Source: JBKJUK01 sp046590705
Lineage (GTDB): Bacteria; Acidobacteriota; Thermoanaerobaculia; Gp7-AA8
NCBI GenBank assembly: GCA_046590705.1
Contig: JBKJUK010000333.1
Coordinates: 1-6,853, forward strand
Reading direction: 5' to 3'
Length of the DNA stretch: 6,853 nt
Below the pieces are notes generated by a model. The model did not search any database. It was not told where the DNA came from and saw only the letters and a list, made by a program, of their open reading frames with translations. A program made the translations under genes and the position numbers. Positions 6,562 through 6,853 of the stretch are shown here, piece by piece (the stretch's first letter is position 1; the number at the start of each line of letters is the position of its first letter).

Positions 6562-6593
6562 CAGTCGTGGGGTCACATCTTCGTTGTTCGTTC
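6562..6593 (+). repeat. GGGGTCACATCTTCG repeat, direct copy 1
   Basis: This 32-base unit is matched by 6601-6632 at 31 of 32 positions, so the two form a near-perfect tandem pair with a period of 39 bases. The core is GGGGTCACATCTTCG followed by TTGTTCGTTC. It resembles short repeats of the REP type found near REP-associated transposases; that link is inferred, since no transposase gene is in the window. Confidence 0.85.
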
Positions 6594-6600
6594 CAGCGCG

Positions 6601-6632
6601 CAGTGGTGGGGTCACATCTTCGTTGTTCGTTC
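6601..6632 (+). repeat. GGGGTCACATCTTCG repeat, direct copy 2
   Basis: This is the second tandem unit, with one base different from 6562-6593. Its core at 6608-6622 is the perfect 15-bp reverse complement of 6670-6684, so this copy and the inverted copy can form a stem enclosing 47 bases. Confidence 0.85.
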
Positions 6633-6668
6633 AGCGGGTTTAACTCACTCTGGTCTGCGGTGCGAAAA

Positions 6669-6685
6669 GCGAAGATGTGACCCCC
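6669..6685 (-). repeat. GGGGTCACATCTTCG repeat, inverted copy
   Basis: GCGAAGATGTGACCCCC is the inverted form of the core. A further degenerate inverted fragment, TTTGACCCCG, follows at 6691-6700. Together with the direct copy at 6601 it makes an imperfect palindromic element. Confidence 0.8.
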
Positions 6686-6708
6686 GTTTGTTTGACCCCG
6701 CTCTCCCA

Positions 6709-6773
6709 TACGATGAGCTCGAATCGCGGCACTATCCGAATCGGCTGGTACCACCTGACGTCACGACTCGCAG
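6709..6773 (+). pseudogene. Decayed fragment resembling oligopeptidase B
   Basis: These 65 bases align with 2976-3041 of the oligopeptidase B gene with about 9 substitutions and one single-base gap, roughly 85 percent identity. The first part translates as YDELESRHYPNRLV against YDQLEARRYPNLLV in the intact gene. The gap then shifts the frame and removes the TTGLHDSQ motif carrying the catalytic Asp. Similarity is not clear on either side. It is either a scrap of a local duplication or a relic of a related S9 peptidase gene, and it is embedded in the GGGGTCAC repeat region. Confidence 0.65.
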
Positions 6774-6794
6774 GGAGCAAGTGAGTGTCAGTGG

Positions 6795-6813
6795 CCAGAG
6801 TTTTCAACTCTGG
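6795..6813. repeat. Small perfect hairpin
   Basis: CCAGAGTT (6795-6802) and AACTCTGG (6806-6813) form a perfect 8-bp stem with a 3-base loop. There is no clear T-run after it, so it is not a standard terminator. It lies 13 bases upstream of another repeat copy and may be part of the same mobile or repetitive unit. Confidence 0.6.
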
Positions 6814-6826
6814 GCTTCGTGATTGT

Positions 6827-6845
6827 CAGTGGGGTCACATCTTCG
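6827..6845 (+). repeat. GGGGTCACATCTTCG repeat, direct copy 3
   Basis: CAGTGGGGTCACATCTTCG repeats the core in direct orientation. It continues to the window edge with GTCTTCGG, so the unit may extend beyond. The whole stretch 6546-6853 holds no supported gene, only these repeats, the hairpin and the peptidase-like fragment. Confidence 0.85.
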
Positions 6846-6853
6846 GTCTTCGG

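Noticed and set aside
6557..6754. Minus-strand frame containing a duplicated NEQRRCDPTT peptide
   Set aside because: The duplicated peptide is just the translated tandem DNA repeat at 6562-6632.
6115..6822. 235-codon plus-strand frame overlapping the Asp-box gene end
   Set aside because: It is an out-of-frame, Ser/Arg-rich translation that continues through the GGGGTCAC repeats; only the short YDELESRHYPN part is meaningful, as a peptidase scrap.

Overview
The window comes from a moderately GC-rich bacterium. The gene content fits Acidobacteriota or a similar soil or sediment lineage: a lipoprotein oligopeptidase B, a very large secreted Asp-box propeller protein, and a molybdopterin oxidoreductase. 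This placement is an impression from protein style, because no rRNA or marker gene is present.

Region 1 (1-132, minus strand) is the first 44 codons of a molybdopterin-guanine-dinucleotide oxidoreductase. It is transcribed leftward and leaves the window just before the expected fourth Fe-S cysteine.

Region 2 (161-990) is the unusual part. Four hairpin-forming repeats built from CCCTCTCCC/GGGAGAGGG arms lie between the divergent flanking genes. They bracket two copies of a DUF559 (Vsr-like, PD-(D/E)XK fold) endonuclease gene. Copy 1 (263-616) looks intact. Copy 2 (807-923) is a remnant that lacks both ends and carries a 25-bp internal deletion. Each copy sits between inward-facing, near-identical 27-bp inverted repeats (214-240/638-664 and 769-795/924-950). 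The layout looks like two nuclease-in-repeat cassettes, one live and one decayed.

Region 3 (1065-6545, plus strand) is a probable two-gene operon with a 33-bp gap. The first gene encodes a lipoprotein oligopeptidase B (S9A serine peptidase) starting at TTG. The second encodes a 1096-residue exported protein with at least ten Asp-box (BNR) motifs, a charged linker, a FlgD-like Ig fold and a helical C-terminus. Both products should act outside the cytoplasm; a joint role in processing peptides or proteins at the cell surface is plausible but unproven.

Region 4 (6546-6853) has no convincing gene. It starts at the base after the stop codon and is filled by a second, unrelated repeat family (core GGGGTCACATCTTCG, direct and inverted copies), a small perfect hairpin, and a short decayed fragment resembling the 3' part of the oligopeptidase B gene.
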